From assembly GCA_947561585.1 (NCBI GenBank), contig CANNZV010000419.1:552627-616626 (forward strand): 64,000 nucleotides of DNA, written 5' to 3'. Shown one piece after another: positions 45,061 through 56,455 of the stretch (its first letter is position 1; each line of letters begins with the position of its first letter). The notes beneath the pieces are model-generated. The model was not told where the DNA came from and did no database searches. It was given only the letters and a program-made list of their open reading frames with translations. A program made the translations under genes and the position numbers. Source of the stretch: Caprella mutica. Taxonomy: Eukaryota > Arthropoda > Malacostraca > Amphipoda > Caprellidae.

Positions 45061-46620
45061 GGACAGACTTACCATTCAGTTAATGGGACAGACTTACCAT
45101 TCAGTTATTGGGACAGACTTACCATTCAGTTAATGGGACAGACTTACCATTCAGTTAATGGGACAGACTTACCATTCAGTTATTGGGACAGACTTACCAT
45201 TCAGTTAATGGGACAGACTTACCATTCAGTTAATGGGACAGACTTACCATTCAGTTAATGGGACAAACTTACCATTCAGTTAATGGGACAGACTTACCAT
45301 TCAATTAATGGGACAGACTTACCATTCAGTTAATGGGACAGACTTACCATTCAGTTAATGGGACAGACTTACCATTCAGTTAATGGGACAAACTTACCAT
45401 TCAGTTAATGGGACAAACTTACCATTCAGTTAATGGGACAGACTTACCATTCAGTTAATGGGACAGACTTACCATTCAGTTAATGGGACAGACTTACCAT
45501 TCAGTTAATGGGGCAGACTTACCATTCAGTTAATGGGACAGACTTACCATTCAGTTAATGGGACAGACTTACCATTCAGTTAATGGGACAGACTTACCAT
45601 TCAGTTAATGGGACAGACTTACCATTCAGTTAATGGGACAGACTTACCATTCAGTTAATGGGACAGACTTACCATTCAGTTAATGGGACAGACTTACCAT
45701 TCAGTTAATGGGACAGACTTACCATTCAGTTAATGGGACAGACTTACCATTCAGTTAATGGGACAGACTTACCATTCAGTTAATGGGACAGACTTACCAT
45801 TCAGTTAATGGGACAAACTTACCATTCAGTTAATGGGACAGACTTACCATTCAGTTAATGGGACAGACTTACCATTCAGTTAATGGGACAGACTTACCAT
45901 TCAGTTAATGGGACAGACTTACCATTCAGTAAATGGGACAGACTTACCATTCAGTTAATGGGACAGATTTACCATTCAGTTAATGGGACAGACTTACCAT
46001 TCAGTTAATGGGACAGACTTACCATTCAGTAAATGGGACAGACTTACCATTCAGTTAATGGGACAGACTTACCATTCAGTAAATGGGACAGACTTACCAT
46101 TCAGTTAATGGGACAGACTTACCATTCAGTTAATGGGACAGACTTACCATTCAGTTAATGGGACAGGCTTACCATTCAGTTAATGGGACAGACTTACCAT
46201 TCAGTTAATGGGACAGACTTACCATTCAGTTAATGGGACAGACTTACCATTCAGCTAATGGGACAGACTTACCATTCAGTTAATGGGACAGACTTACCAT
46301 TCAGGTAATGGGACAGACTTACCATTCAGTTAATGGGACAGACCTACCATTCAGTTAATGGGACAGACTTACCATTCAGTTAATGGGACAGACTTACCAT
46401 TCAGTTAATGGGACAGACTTACCATTCAGTAAATGGGACAGACTTACCATTCAGTTATTGGGACAGACTTACCATTCAGTTAATGGGACAGACTTACCAT
46501 TCAGTAAATGGGACAGACTTACCATTCAGTTAATGGGACAGACTTACCATTCAGATAATGGTACAGACTTACCATCCAGATAATGGGACAGACTTGAATG
46601 GTAAGTCTGTCCCATTACCA
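45061..46620. repeat. 25-bp tandem array with inverted last unit
   Basis: About 61 copies of a 25-bp unit with core GGGACAGACTTACCATTCAG. Most units are identical or differ at one base (TTATTGG, TAAATGG, GACAAAC). The final unit is inverted: 46578-46591 (AATGGGACAGACTT) pairs perfectly with 46599-46612 (AAGTCTGTCCCATT), so the array ends in a 14-bp-stem hairpin. Confidence 0.97.
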
Positions 46621-47096
46621 GTATGGTAAGCCAGAATCATTTCCTGTACAGCATTAACTGACTATATTTAGTCTTGTTATTTTCAGCTGTGTTTAATGTC
46701 CTACGTATTACCACAAAAGATTGGCTTAATGTCGGCCTACCGTAATACTGCTTAAATGTAGCTCTCCCCATCATGACACCGAAATAACTATGTAAAAGTT
46801 TAAACGTAAAATATTAAGCTTAATCAACAAAAATTTTGAATGCAATAATAATCACTTCAGTCATATATATCTAATTGAAATAATGTAAATAGAGTAAATA
46901 CAAATTATCCTTATACTGTAAATAGAGTAAATAAGAATTATCCTTTGATTACTTAACAGTTGATATTGTATAGGAGTATTTTAATAATTATTTAGACCAT
47001 TTAAAGACATAATCTTTGGATTATCACTGGTGATGAAAAGCTATACACTTCAAGACAGGTGTTCAACTTTAACGAGAGCGTGGGTGATGAAAAGTG
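46621..47096. other. Unassigned stretch, no gene seen
   Basis: Contains a short direct repeat (TAAATAGAGTAAATA at about 46887 and 46919). No supported gene. Confidence 0.5.
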
Positions 47097-47622
47097 TTAC
47101 ACCTGTATAGTACATCACCTGTATAGTACATCACCTGTATAGTACATCACCTGTATAGTACATCACCTGTATAGTACATCACCTGTATAGTACATCACCT
47201 GTATAGTACATCACCTGTATAGTACATCACCTGTATAGTACATCACCTGTATAGTACATCACCTGTATAGTACATCACCTGTATAGTACATCACCTGTAT
47301 AGTACATCACCTGTATAGTACAACACCTGTATAGTACATCACCTGTATAGTACATCACCTGTATAGTACATCACCTGTATAGTACATCACCTGTATAGTA
47401 CAACACCTGTATAGTACATCACCTGTATAGTACATCACCTGTATAGTACATCACCTGTATAGTACATCACCTGTATAGTACATCACCTGTATAGTACATC
47501 ACCTGTATAGTACATCACCTGTATAGTACATCACCTGTATAGTATATCACCTGTATAGTAAGACTGTATCACCTGTATAGTAACACTATACCACATGTAT
47601 AGTAGCACTATACCACATGTAT
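47097..47622. repeat. 16-bp tandem array
   Basis: About 30 copies of CACCTGTATAGTACAT, nearly uniform, with a diverged 3' fringe (AGTAGCACTATACCACATGT). Similar fringe units (TAGCACTACATCCCATGTAT) resume at 48115 after an inserted element, so the original array ran to about 48140. Confidence 0.96.
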
Positions 47623-48111
47623 ACACAGAGAAAAAAGTTTACTCATATCTAATGGGTTACCAATTTATGTTTCGAATCAATTTATTACGTGAGTTGGTTG
47701 GACTTTATTCATGTTTTCACGTGTGTTAAAACAACCATGACGTGGTGTGTCATCAAACATTAGTTAATTCGATTCATTTTATGGATTGAATCAACTTACT
47801 ATGAGAGTTAAAAGTTACTTTTTGAGAATTTTAAAGTATGTTGAAACAACTATGACAGAGTGTATTGTAGTAACTCACAAAGACTGTTAATCCAATGTAT
47901 CTGGTGTATAAATTAACTTACTATGTGAGTTGGTGCAACTTTTTTAAGTTTAGGAGTGAGTCAAAACGACTGTTTTGTTTTAACCCACGTAAATTTAACT
48001 ACTTTTAAGTAGTACCTGCAACTCACCACGTAGGTAGGCGCACAAATAACCCATTCATATGAGTCAAAACAAATCAAATTTGATTTGATTCAACTAGTCC
48101 TTTCTCTGTGT
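47623..48111. mobile_element. 489-bp MITE inserted in the 16-bp array
   Basis: Ends are ACACAGAGAAA and its complement TTTCTCTGTGT, and GTAT lies on both sides (47619-47622, 48112-48115), a likely target duplication. The interior has three diverged segments of about 125 bp, each with an (A/T)CAACTTACTATG(T)GAGTT-like part and a CAACTATGACAG-like part. No ORF. The superfamily is undetermined. Confidence 0.75.
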
Positions 48112-48254
48112 GTATTAGCACTACATCCCATGTATCACCTGTAAATGAAGTAAATAATTTCGAATTTTTTTTCACTGATTCAAACACCAAAATTATCTTC
48201 ATTTTAATAATTCGAATACTAATTAAAATAGAAATTCAACAATAATTATTGAAT

Positions 48255-48313
48255 AATTTTCTTATATTATCGGAAATATGGAACCGTCCGATAACTCAGA
48301 ACTAACTCTAACC
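48255..48313 (-). mobile_element. GGGTAAGTT-family MITE, right-end fragment
   Basis: TTTTCTTATATTATCGGAAA, then GGAACCGTCCGATAACTCAG and a damaged terminus ending TCTAACCC. No left end was seen. It lies immediately before the 13-bp array. Confidence 0.6.
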
Positions 48314-48328
48314 CACTAACTCTCTACG

Positions 48329-51300
48329 TCAAGGTATTCAAAGAAGGTATTCAAAGAAGGTATTCAAAGAAGGTATTCAAAGAAGGTATTCAAAGAAGGT
48401 ATTCAAAGAAGGTATTCAAAGAAGGTATTCAAAGAAGGTATTCAAAGAAGGTATTCAAAGTAGGTATTCAAAGAAGGTATTCAAAGAAGGTATTCAAGGA
48501 AGGTATTCAAAGAAGGTATTCAAAGAAGGTATTCAAAGAAGGTATTCAAAGAAGGTATTCAAAGAAGGTATTCAAAGTAGGTATTCAAAGAAGGTATTCA
48601 AAGAAGGTATTCAAGGAAGGTATTCAAAGAAGGTATTCAAAGAAGGTATTCAAAGAAGGTATTCAAAGAAGGTATTCAAAGAAGGTATTCAAAGAAGGTA
48701 TTCAAAGAAGGTATTCAAGGAAGGTATTCAAAGAAGGTATTCAAGGAAGGTATTCAAAGAAGGTATTCAAAGAAGGTATTCAAAGAAGGTATTCAAGGAA
48801 GGTATTCAAAGAAGGTATTCAAAGAAGGTATTCAAAGAAGGTATTCAAAGAAGGTATTCAAAGAAGGTATTCAAAGAAGGTATTCAAAGAAGGTATTCAA
48901 AGAAGGTATTCAAGGAAGGTATTCAAAGAAGGTATTCAAGGAAGGTATTCAAAGAAGGTATTCAAAGAAGGTATTCAAAGAAGGTATTCAAGGAAGGTAT
49001 TCAAAGAAGGTATTCAAAGAAGGTATTCAAAGAAGGTATTCAAGGAAGGTATTCAAAGTAGGTATTCAAAGAAGGTATTCAAGGAAGGTATTCAAAGTAG
49101 GTATTCAAAGAAGGTATTCAAAGAAGGTATTCAAAGAAGGTATTCAAAGAAGGTATTCAAAGAAGGTATTCAAAGTAGGTATTCAAAGAAGGTATTCAAA
49201 GAAGGTATTCAAGGAAGGTATTCAAAGAAGGTATTCAAAGAAGGTATTCAAAGAAGGTATTCAAAGAAGGTATTCAAAGAAGGTATTCAAAGTAGGTATT
49301 CAAAGAAGGTATTCAAAGAAGGTATTCATGGAAGGTATTCAAAGAAGGTATTCAAAGAAGGTATTCAAAGAAGGTATTCAAAGAAGGTATTCAAGGAAGG
49401 TATTCAAAGAAGGTATTCAAAGAAGGTATTCAAAGAAGGTATTCAAAGAAGGTATTCAAAGAAGGTATTCAAAGAAGGTATTCAAAGAAGGTATTCAAGG
49501 AAGGTATTCAAAGAAGGTATTCAAGGAAGGTATTCAAAGAAGGTATTCAAAGAAGGTATTCAAAGAAGGTATTCAAGGAAGGTATTCAAAGAAGGTATTC
49601 AAAGAAGGTATTCAAAGAAGGTATTCAAGGAAGGTATTCAAAGTAGGTATTCAAAGAAGGTATTCAAGGAAGGTATTCAAAGTAGGTATTCAAAGAAGGT
49701 ATTCAAAGAAGGTATTCAAGGAAGGTATTCAAAGAAGGTATTCAAAGAAGGTATTCAAAGAAGGTATTCAAAGAAGGTATTCAAAGAAGGTATTCAAGGA
49801 AGGTATTCAAAGAAGGTATTCAAAGAAGGTATTCAAAGAAGGTATTCAAAGAAGGTATTCAAAGAACGTATTCAAAGAAGGTATTCAAAGAAGGTATTCA
49901 AAGAAGGTATTCAAAGAAGGTATTCAAGGAAGGTATTCAAAGAAGGTAGTCAAAGAAGGTATTCAAAGAAGGTATTCAAGGAAGGTATTCAAAGTAGGTA
50001 TTCAAAGAAGGTATTCAAAGAAGGTATTCAAGGAAGGTATTCAAAGAAGGTATTCAAAGAAGGTATTCAAAGAAGGTATTCAAAGAAGGTATTCAAAGAA
50101 GGTATTCAAGGAAGGTATTCAAAGAAGGTATTCAAAGAAGGTATTCAAGGAAGGTATTCAAAGTAGGTATTCAAAGAAGGTATTCAAGGAAGGTATTCAA
50201 AGTAGGTATTCAAAGAAGGTATTCAAAGAAGGTATTCAAAGTAGGTATTCAAAGAAGGTATTCAAAGAAGGTATTCAAGGAAGGTATTCAAAGAAGGTAT
50301 TCAAAGAAGGTATTCAAAGAAGGTATTCAAAGAAGGTATTCAAAGAAGGTATTCAAAGAAGGTATTCAAAGAAGGTATTCAAAGAACGTATTCAAAGAAG
50401 GTATTCAAAGAAGGTATTCAAAGAAGGTATTCAAAGAAGGTATTCAAAGAAGGTATTCAAAGAAGGTATTCAAAGAACGTATTCAAAGAAGGTATTCAAA
50501 GAAGGTATTCAAAGAAGGTATTCAAAGAAGGTATTCAAAGAACGTATTCAGAGAAAGTATTCAAAGAAGGTATTCAAAGAAGGTATTCAAAGAAGGTATT
50601 CATAGAAGGTATTCAAAGAAGGTATTCAAAGAAGGTATTCAAAGAAGGTATTCAAAGAAGGTATTCAAAGAAGGTATTCAAAGAAGGTATTCAAGGAAGG
50701 TATTCAAGGAAGGTATTCAAAGTAGGTATTCAAAGAAGGTATTCAAAGAAGGTATTCAAGGAAGGTATTCAAAGTAGGTATTCAAAGAAGGTATTCAAGG
50801 AAGGTATTCAAGGAAGGTATTCAAAGTAGGTATTCAAAGAAGGTATTCAAAGAAGGTATTCAAGGAAGGTATTCAAAGTAGGTATTCAAAGAAGGTATTC
50901 AAGGAAGGTATTCAAAGTAGGTATTCAAAGAAGGTATTCAAAGAAGGTATTCAAAGTAGGTATTCAAAGAAGGTATTCAAAGAAGGTATTCAAGGAAGGT
51001 ATTCAAAGTAGGTATTCAAAGAAGGTATTCAAGGAAGGTATTCAAAGTAGGTATTCAAAGAAGGTATTCAAAGAAGGTATTCAAAGTAGGTATTCAAAGA
51101 AGGTATTCAAAGAAGGTATTCAAGGAAGGTATTCAAAGAAGGTATTCAAAGAAGGTATTCAAAGAAGGTATTCAAAGAAGGTATTCAAAGAAGGTATTCA
51201 AAGAAGGTATTCAAAGAAGGTATTCAAAGAACGTATTCAAAGAAGGTATTCAAAGAAGGTATTCAAAGAAGGTATTCAAAGAAGGTATTCAAAGAACGTA

Positions 51301-53656
51301 TTCAGAGAAAGTATTCAAAGAAGGTATTCAAAGAAGGTATTCAAAGAAGGTATTCATAGAAGGTATTCAAAGAAGGTATTCAAAGAAGGTATTCAAAGAA
51401 GGTATTCAAAGAAGGTATTCAAAGAAGGTATTCAAAGAAGGTATTCAAAGTAGGTATTCAAAGAAGGTATTCAAAGAAGGTAGTCAAAGAAGGTATTCAA
51501 AGAAGGTATTCAAAGAAGGTATTCAAAGAAGGTATTCAAAGTAGGTATTCAAAGAAGGTATTCAAAGAAGGTATTCAAAGAAGGTATTCAAAGAAGGTAT
51601 TCAAAGAAGGTATTCAAGGAAGGTATTCAAAGAAGGTATTCAAAGAAGGTATTCAAAGAAGGTATTCAAAGAAGGTATTCAAAGAAGGTATTCAAAGAAG
51701 GTATTCAAAGAAGGTATTCAAAGAAGGTATTCAAAGAAGGTATTCAAAGTAGGTATTCAAAGAAGGTATTCAAAGAAGGTAGTCAAAGAAGGTATTCAAA
51801 GAAGGTATTCAAAGAAGGTATTCAAAGAAGGTATTCAAAGTAGGTATTCAAAGAAGGTATTCAAAGAAGGTATTCAAAGAAGGTATTCAAGGAAGGTATT
51901 CAAAGAAGGTATTCAAGGAAGGTATTCAAAGAAGGTATTCAAAGAAGGTATTCAAAGAAGGTATTCAAAGAAGGTATTCAAAGAAGGTATTCAAAGAAGG
52001 TATTCAAAGAAGGTATTCAAAGAAGGTATTCAAAGAAGGTATTCAAAGAAGGTATTCAAGGAAGGTATTCAAAGAAGGTATTCAAAGAAGGTATTCAAAG
52101 AAGGTATTCAAAGAAGGTATTCAAAGAAGGTATTCAAAGAAGGTATTCAAAGAAGGTATTCAAAGAAGGTATTCAAAGTAGGTATTCAAAGAAGGTATTC
52201 AAAGAAGGTAGTCAAAGAAGGTATTCAAAGAAGGTATTCAAAGAAGGTATTCAAAGAAGGTATTCAAAGAAGGTATTCAAAGAAGGTATTCAAAGAAGGT
52301 ATTCAAAGAAGGTATTCAAAGAAGGTATTCAAAGAAGGTATTCAAAGAAGGTATTCAAAGAAGGTATTCAAAGAAGGTATTCAAAGTAGCTATTCAAAGA
52401 AGGTATTCAAAGAAGGTAGTCAAAGAAGGTATTCAAAGAAGGTATTCAAAGAAGGTATTCAAAGAAGGTATTCAAAGAACGTATTCAGAGAAAGTATTCA
52501 AAGAAGGTATTCAAAGAAGGTATTCAAAGAAGGTATTCATAGAAGGTATTCAAAGAAGGTATTCAAAGAAGGTATTCAAAGAAGGTATTCAAAGAAGGTA
52601 TTCAAAGAAGGTATTCAAAGAAGGTATTCAAAGAAGGTATTCAAAGAAGGTATTCAAAGAAGGTATTCAAAGTAGGTATTCAAAGAAGGTATTCAAAGAA
52701 GGTAGTCAAAGAAGGTATTCAAAGAAGGTATTCAAAGAAGGTATTCAAAGAAGGTATTCAAAGAAGGTATTCAAAGAAGGTATTCAAAGAAGGTATTCAA
52801 AGAAGGTATTCAAAGAAGGTATTCAAAGAAGGTATTCAAAGTAGGTATTCAAAGAAGGTATTCAAAGAAGGTAGTCAAAGAAGGTATTCAAAGAAGGTAT
52901 TCAAAGAAGGTATTCAAAGAAGGTATTCAAAGTAGGTATTCAAAGAAGGTATTCAAAGAAGGTATTCAAAGAAGGTATTCAAAGAAGGTATTCAAAGAAG
53001 GTATTCAAGGAAGGTATTCAAAGAAGGTATTCAAAGAAGGTATTCAAAGAAGGTATTCAAAGAAGGTATTCAAAGAAGGTATTCAAAGAAGGTATTCAAA
53101 GAAGGTATTCAAAGAAGGTATTCAAAGAAGGTATTCAAAGAAGGTATTCAAGGAAGGTATTCAAAGAAGGTATTCAAAGAAGGTATTCAAAGAAGGTATT
53201 CAAAGAAGGTATTCAAAGAAGGTATTCAAGGAAGGTATTCAAGGAAGGTATTCAAAGAAGGTATTCAAGGAAGGTATTCAAAGAAGGTATTCAAAGAAGG
53301 TATTCAAGGAAGGTATTCAAAGAAGGTATTCAAAGAAGGTATTCAAAGAAGGTATTCAAAGAAGGTATTCAAAGAAGGTATTCAAGGAAGGTATTCAAAG
53401 AAGGTATTCAAAAAAGGTATTCAAAGAAGGTATTCAAAGAAGGTATTCAAAGAAGGTATTCAAGGAAGGTATTCAAGGAAGGTATTCAAAGAAGGTATTC
53501 AAGGAAGGTATTCAAAGAAGGTATTCAAAGAAGGTATTCAAGGAAGGTATTCAAGGAAGGTATTCAAAGAAGGTATTCAAGGAAGGTATTCAAAGTAGGT
53601 ATTCAAAGAAGGTATTCAAAGAAGGTATTCAAAGAAGGTATTCAAAGAAGGTATTC
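48329..53656. repeat. Giant 13-bp tandem array
   Basis: About 410 copies of AAGGTATTCAAAG over 5.3 kb, the largest array here. Common variants are GGAAGG, GTAGG, GAACG, GGTAGTC and TCATAG. Three units span 13 codons, so a plus-strand frame runs 425 codons (49328-50605) as a 13-residue repeat (GIQRRYSKKVFKE). Other phases are ended only by occasional variants, so it is not called a gene. The rare pair AACGTATTCAGAGAAAGTAT recurs at 50541, 51295 and 52478, offsets of 58 and 91 units, showing large block duplications. Confidence 0.98.
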
Positions 53657-53705
53657 TCTCCAGTTTCCAGATCTCTCCCACGTGTTTTGGCAACAAAGTA
53701 ATTAC

Positions 53706-53853
53706 CTGAAAATGGTTTCATTTGCTGAAACCAAATGTAATGTAGAGGACTATAGAGAGCGCTGTCTCCAAATTGGCTATCATTTACGGACATAAGGTGG
53801 AGTTTAGAGTCCATTGCATTGCTCCAGCGTGGAGCATGTGCTCCTTGGGAGCT
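53706..53853 (-). CDS. Exon-like open stretch with donor site (tentative)
   Basis: On the minus strand a frame is open from a TAA at 53856 down to a CAG/GTAATT donor at 53706, and includes ALYSPLHYIWFQQMKPFSG. An ATG lies at 53814. Beyond the donor the frame continues into the 13-bp array. The composition looks more coding than its surroundings, but no protein family is recognised. It may be an exon fragment or chance. Confidence 0.22.
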
Positions 53854-53856
53854 TTA

Positions 53857-54862
53857 ATTGGATGCACCAAGTCATGTCGTTCTGCGGGTAACATTCATTC
53901 AGTGACGCTAAGTCCATTCTAATCAAGCCAACAACAATACATCGGCCACTAACTCCTTCCTAACCACAAGAATCACCTCCACAGTTACCTAACTCTTTGG
54001 AGAATTAAGAAACTATTTACTTCTATCCGACGTTAGCTGTTCAAATTTTCCGAGTATTCAGGCTATGGAATTCATGTGGCATTAATCCTCTTGAGTTTCG
54101 AGCTCGAACTCTTGACTCATGAAGAGCACTAGAGTTTGGTGGCTGAATGCTCTTCAATGGATTCAAATTCGAAAACAATCTCTTGCTACAGACTCAACCC
54201 ATTTGGCCATGTGATTAGTGGCCTAATTTCGAACAGAATGGTGCCTCAACTTGCTTCATTTGCTATGATTGATAGCTCCTGCTATGGATTTTAGAATTTA
54301 TTAACTTTTCTGAAGAATGGTAAGATGATATCAACGCAAAACTTCAGTCAAATTTAAATATCAAATAAAATTATATCTGTGATAATTGTTTCACTGTTTA
54401 CTAATTTCACATTTCCAAAAAGAAACTTAACTAATTGTCAATGCTTGTAGATATTTTAAAATCGGTCTGGGTACACGATAACAAATTTATAACATTTAAT
54501 ATAAATTTTATATATTAAAATCATGCGGAAACTCTTTTATTTGATAGTAATTTTATATCAAAATTTGTCAATATGGCGAAAAAGAAATCAAAAACTGGTT
54601 TCACAATATATGAATATTTCCTCTCCTTCAATTATGCCTTCTCGCGTTAGAATCTCGAAGGCTGCCTTCACAATAGAAGGACAAAAAGTATGTAGAAATG
54701 CAAATGGGACGATAATTGAATCTTTTGTCCGAGCAATTAATTAGTGCCGTCCCCGCCATAATTCCATGTCCCTTTCATTTCCTCCCAGAAAAATAGGAGT
54801 GTATATTTCATCCTTAAAGGACTGCAGGGAATGTAGTTACAAAATTAGAGATCTTTTTGAAG
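53857..54862. other. 1-kb single-copy stretch, no gene supported
   Basis: The first half (to about 54300) is less AT-rich and repeats GAACTCTTGACTCATGAAGAG-like segments only loosely. A 73-codon frame at 54523-54744 begins with ATG and a hydrophobic start (MRKLFYLIVILY) but has no recognisable domain and sits in AT-rich DNA; it is mentioned but not called. Confidence 0.5.
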
Positions 54863-55345
54863 CAGTAGCACTATTATTAGGTATATGTGATATATCTAGA
54901 TAAAGAAAGGTAGCACTATTATTAGGTATATGTGATATATCTAGATAAAGAAAGGTAGCACTATTATTAGGTATATGTGATATATCTAGATAAAGGAAGG
55001 TAGCACTATTATTAGGTATATGTGATATATCTAGATAAAGGAAGGTAGCACTATTATTAGGTATATGTGATATATCTAGATAAAGGAAGGTAGCACTATT
55101 ATTAGGTATATGTGATATATCTAGATAAAGGAAGGTAGCACTATTATTAGGTATATGTGATATATCTAGATAAAGAAAGGTAGCACTATTATTAGGTATA
55201 TGTGATATATCTAGATAAAGGAAGGTAGCACTATTATTAGATATATGTGATATATCTAGATAAAGGAAGGTAGCACTATTATTAGGTATGTGTGATATAT
55301 CTAGATAAAGGAAGGTATCACTACTATTAGGTATATGTGATATAT
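54863..55345. repeat. 45-bp tandem array
   Basis: About 11 copies of a 45-bp unit with core GTAGCACTATTATTAGGTAT and TGATATATCTAGATAAAG. Diverged partial units run on to about 55415. ATATCTAGATA is palindromic. Confidence 0.96.
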
Positions 55346-55455
55346 CGTATTATCATAGTATGTATCATTATTATTAGGTATATTTATGTGATAAATATAT
55401 CTAGATAAAGAGAGGTAGGTAAGTATTAAACAATAATTACAAGTAAAACATCTTA

Positions 55456-55658
55456 GGCCCGCTTCACACTTGGTTTTTTAACAATGCGGCAAAAAAAGTG
55501 CTATTCAAAATGTGTTCACACTTGCTTTTCTTTTACCGATGGAGGAAAAATTTAATTTAATTTTCCTTTAGCGATGAAAAAAACGCAAGTGTGAACACAT
55601 TTTATGATGAGTTTTTTTTTGCATGGTGTTAAAAAAAGCGCTAATGTAAAGCGGGTCA
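55456..55658. mobile_element. MITE of about 200 bp with GC-rich ends
   Basis: Outer ends GGCCCGCTTCACACTTG and GCTAATGTAAAGCGGGTC form an imperfect terminal inverted repeat. An inner pair, AAATGTGTTCACACTTGC and GCAAGTGTGAACACATTT, is perfect. The flanks CTTA and ATAAG do not settle the target duplication. No ORF. The end sequence recalls hAT or Harbinger MITEs; the superfamily is not decided. Confidence 0.75.
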
Positions 55659-55698
55659 TAAGATAGTCAAATAACAAATAATTCTACGATTGAAATAC

Positions 55699-56453
55699 TT
55701 TTCCACTCCCTCCATCCACCCTCTCTCACCTTCCACTCACTCCATCCACCCTCTCTCACCATCCACCCCCTCCATCCACCCTCTCTCACCATCCACCCCC
55801 TCCATCCACCCTCTCTCACCCTCCACTCCCTCCATCCACCCTCTCTCACCCTCCACTCCCTCCATCCACCCTCTCTCACCCACCACTCCCTCCATCCACC
55901 CTCTCTCACCCTCCACTCCCTCCATCCACCCTCTCTCACCCTCCACTCCCTCCATCCACCCTCTCTCACCCTCCACTCCCTCCATCCACCCTCTCTCACC
56001 CTCCACTCCCTCCATCCACCCTCTCTCACCCACCACTCCCTCCATCCACCCTCTCTCACCCTCCACTCCCTCCATCCACCCTCTCTCACCCTCCACTCCC
56101 TCCATCCACCCTCTCTCACCCTCCACTCCCTCCATCCACCCTCTCTCACCCTCCACTCCCTCCATCCACTCTCTCTCACCCTCCACTCCCTCTCTCAACA
56201 TCCACTCCCTCCATCCACCCTCTCTCACCCTCCACTCCCTCCATCCACCCTCTCTCACCCTCCACTCCCTCCATCCACCCTCTCTCACCCTCCACTCCCT
56301 CCATCCACCCTCTCTCACCCTCCACTCCCTCCATCCACCCTCTCTCACCCTCCACTCCCTCCATCAACACCCTCTCTCACCCTCCATCCACCATCTCTTA
56401 CCGTCCATCAGCACCCCATCCATCCTCTCTCACTCTCCTCTCCCTCCACATTG
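55699..56453. repeat. 30-bp C-rich tandem array
   Basis: About 24 copies of a 30-bp unit with core TCCATCCACCCTCTCTCACC. It is polypyrimidine on the plus strand. A shortened unit at about 56190 shifts the phase. Ten-residue repeat frames are open on both strands (for example HPLSPSTPSI) and are artefacts. Confidence 0.96.
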
Positions 56454-56455
56454 AC

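Noticed and set aside
49328..50605. 425-codon GIQRRYSKKVFKE-type protein
   Set aside because: Pure 13-bp repeat with no flanking coding sequence; it ends where a variant unit creates a stop.
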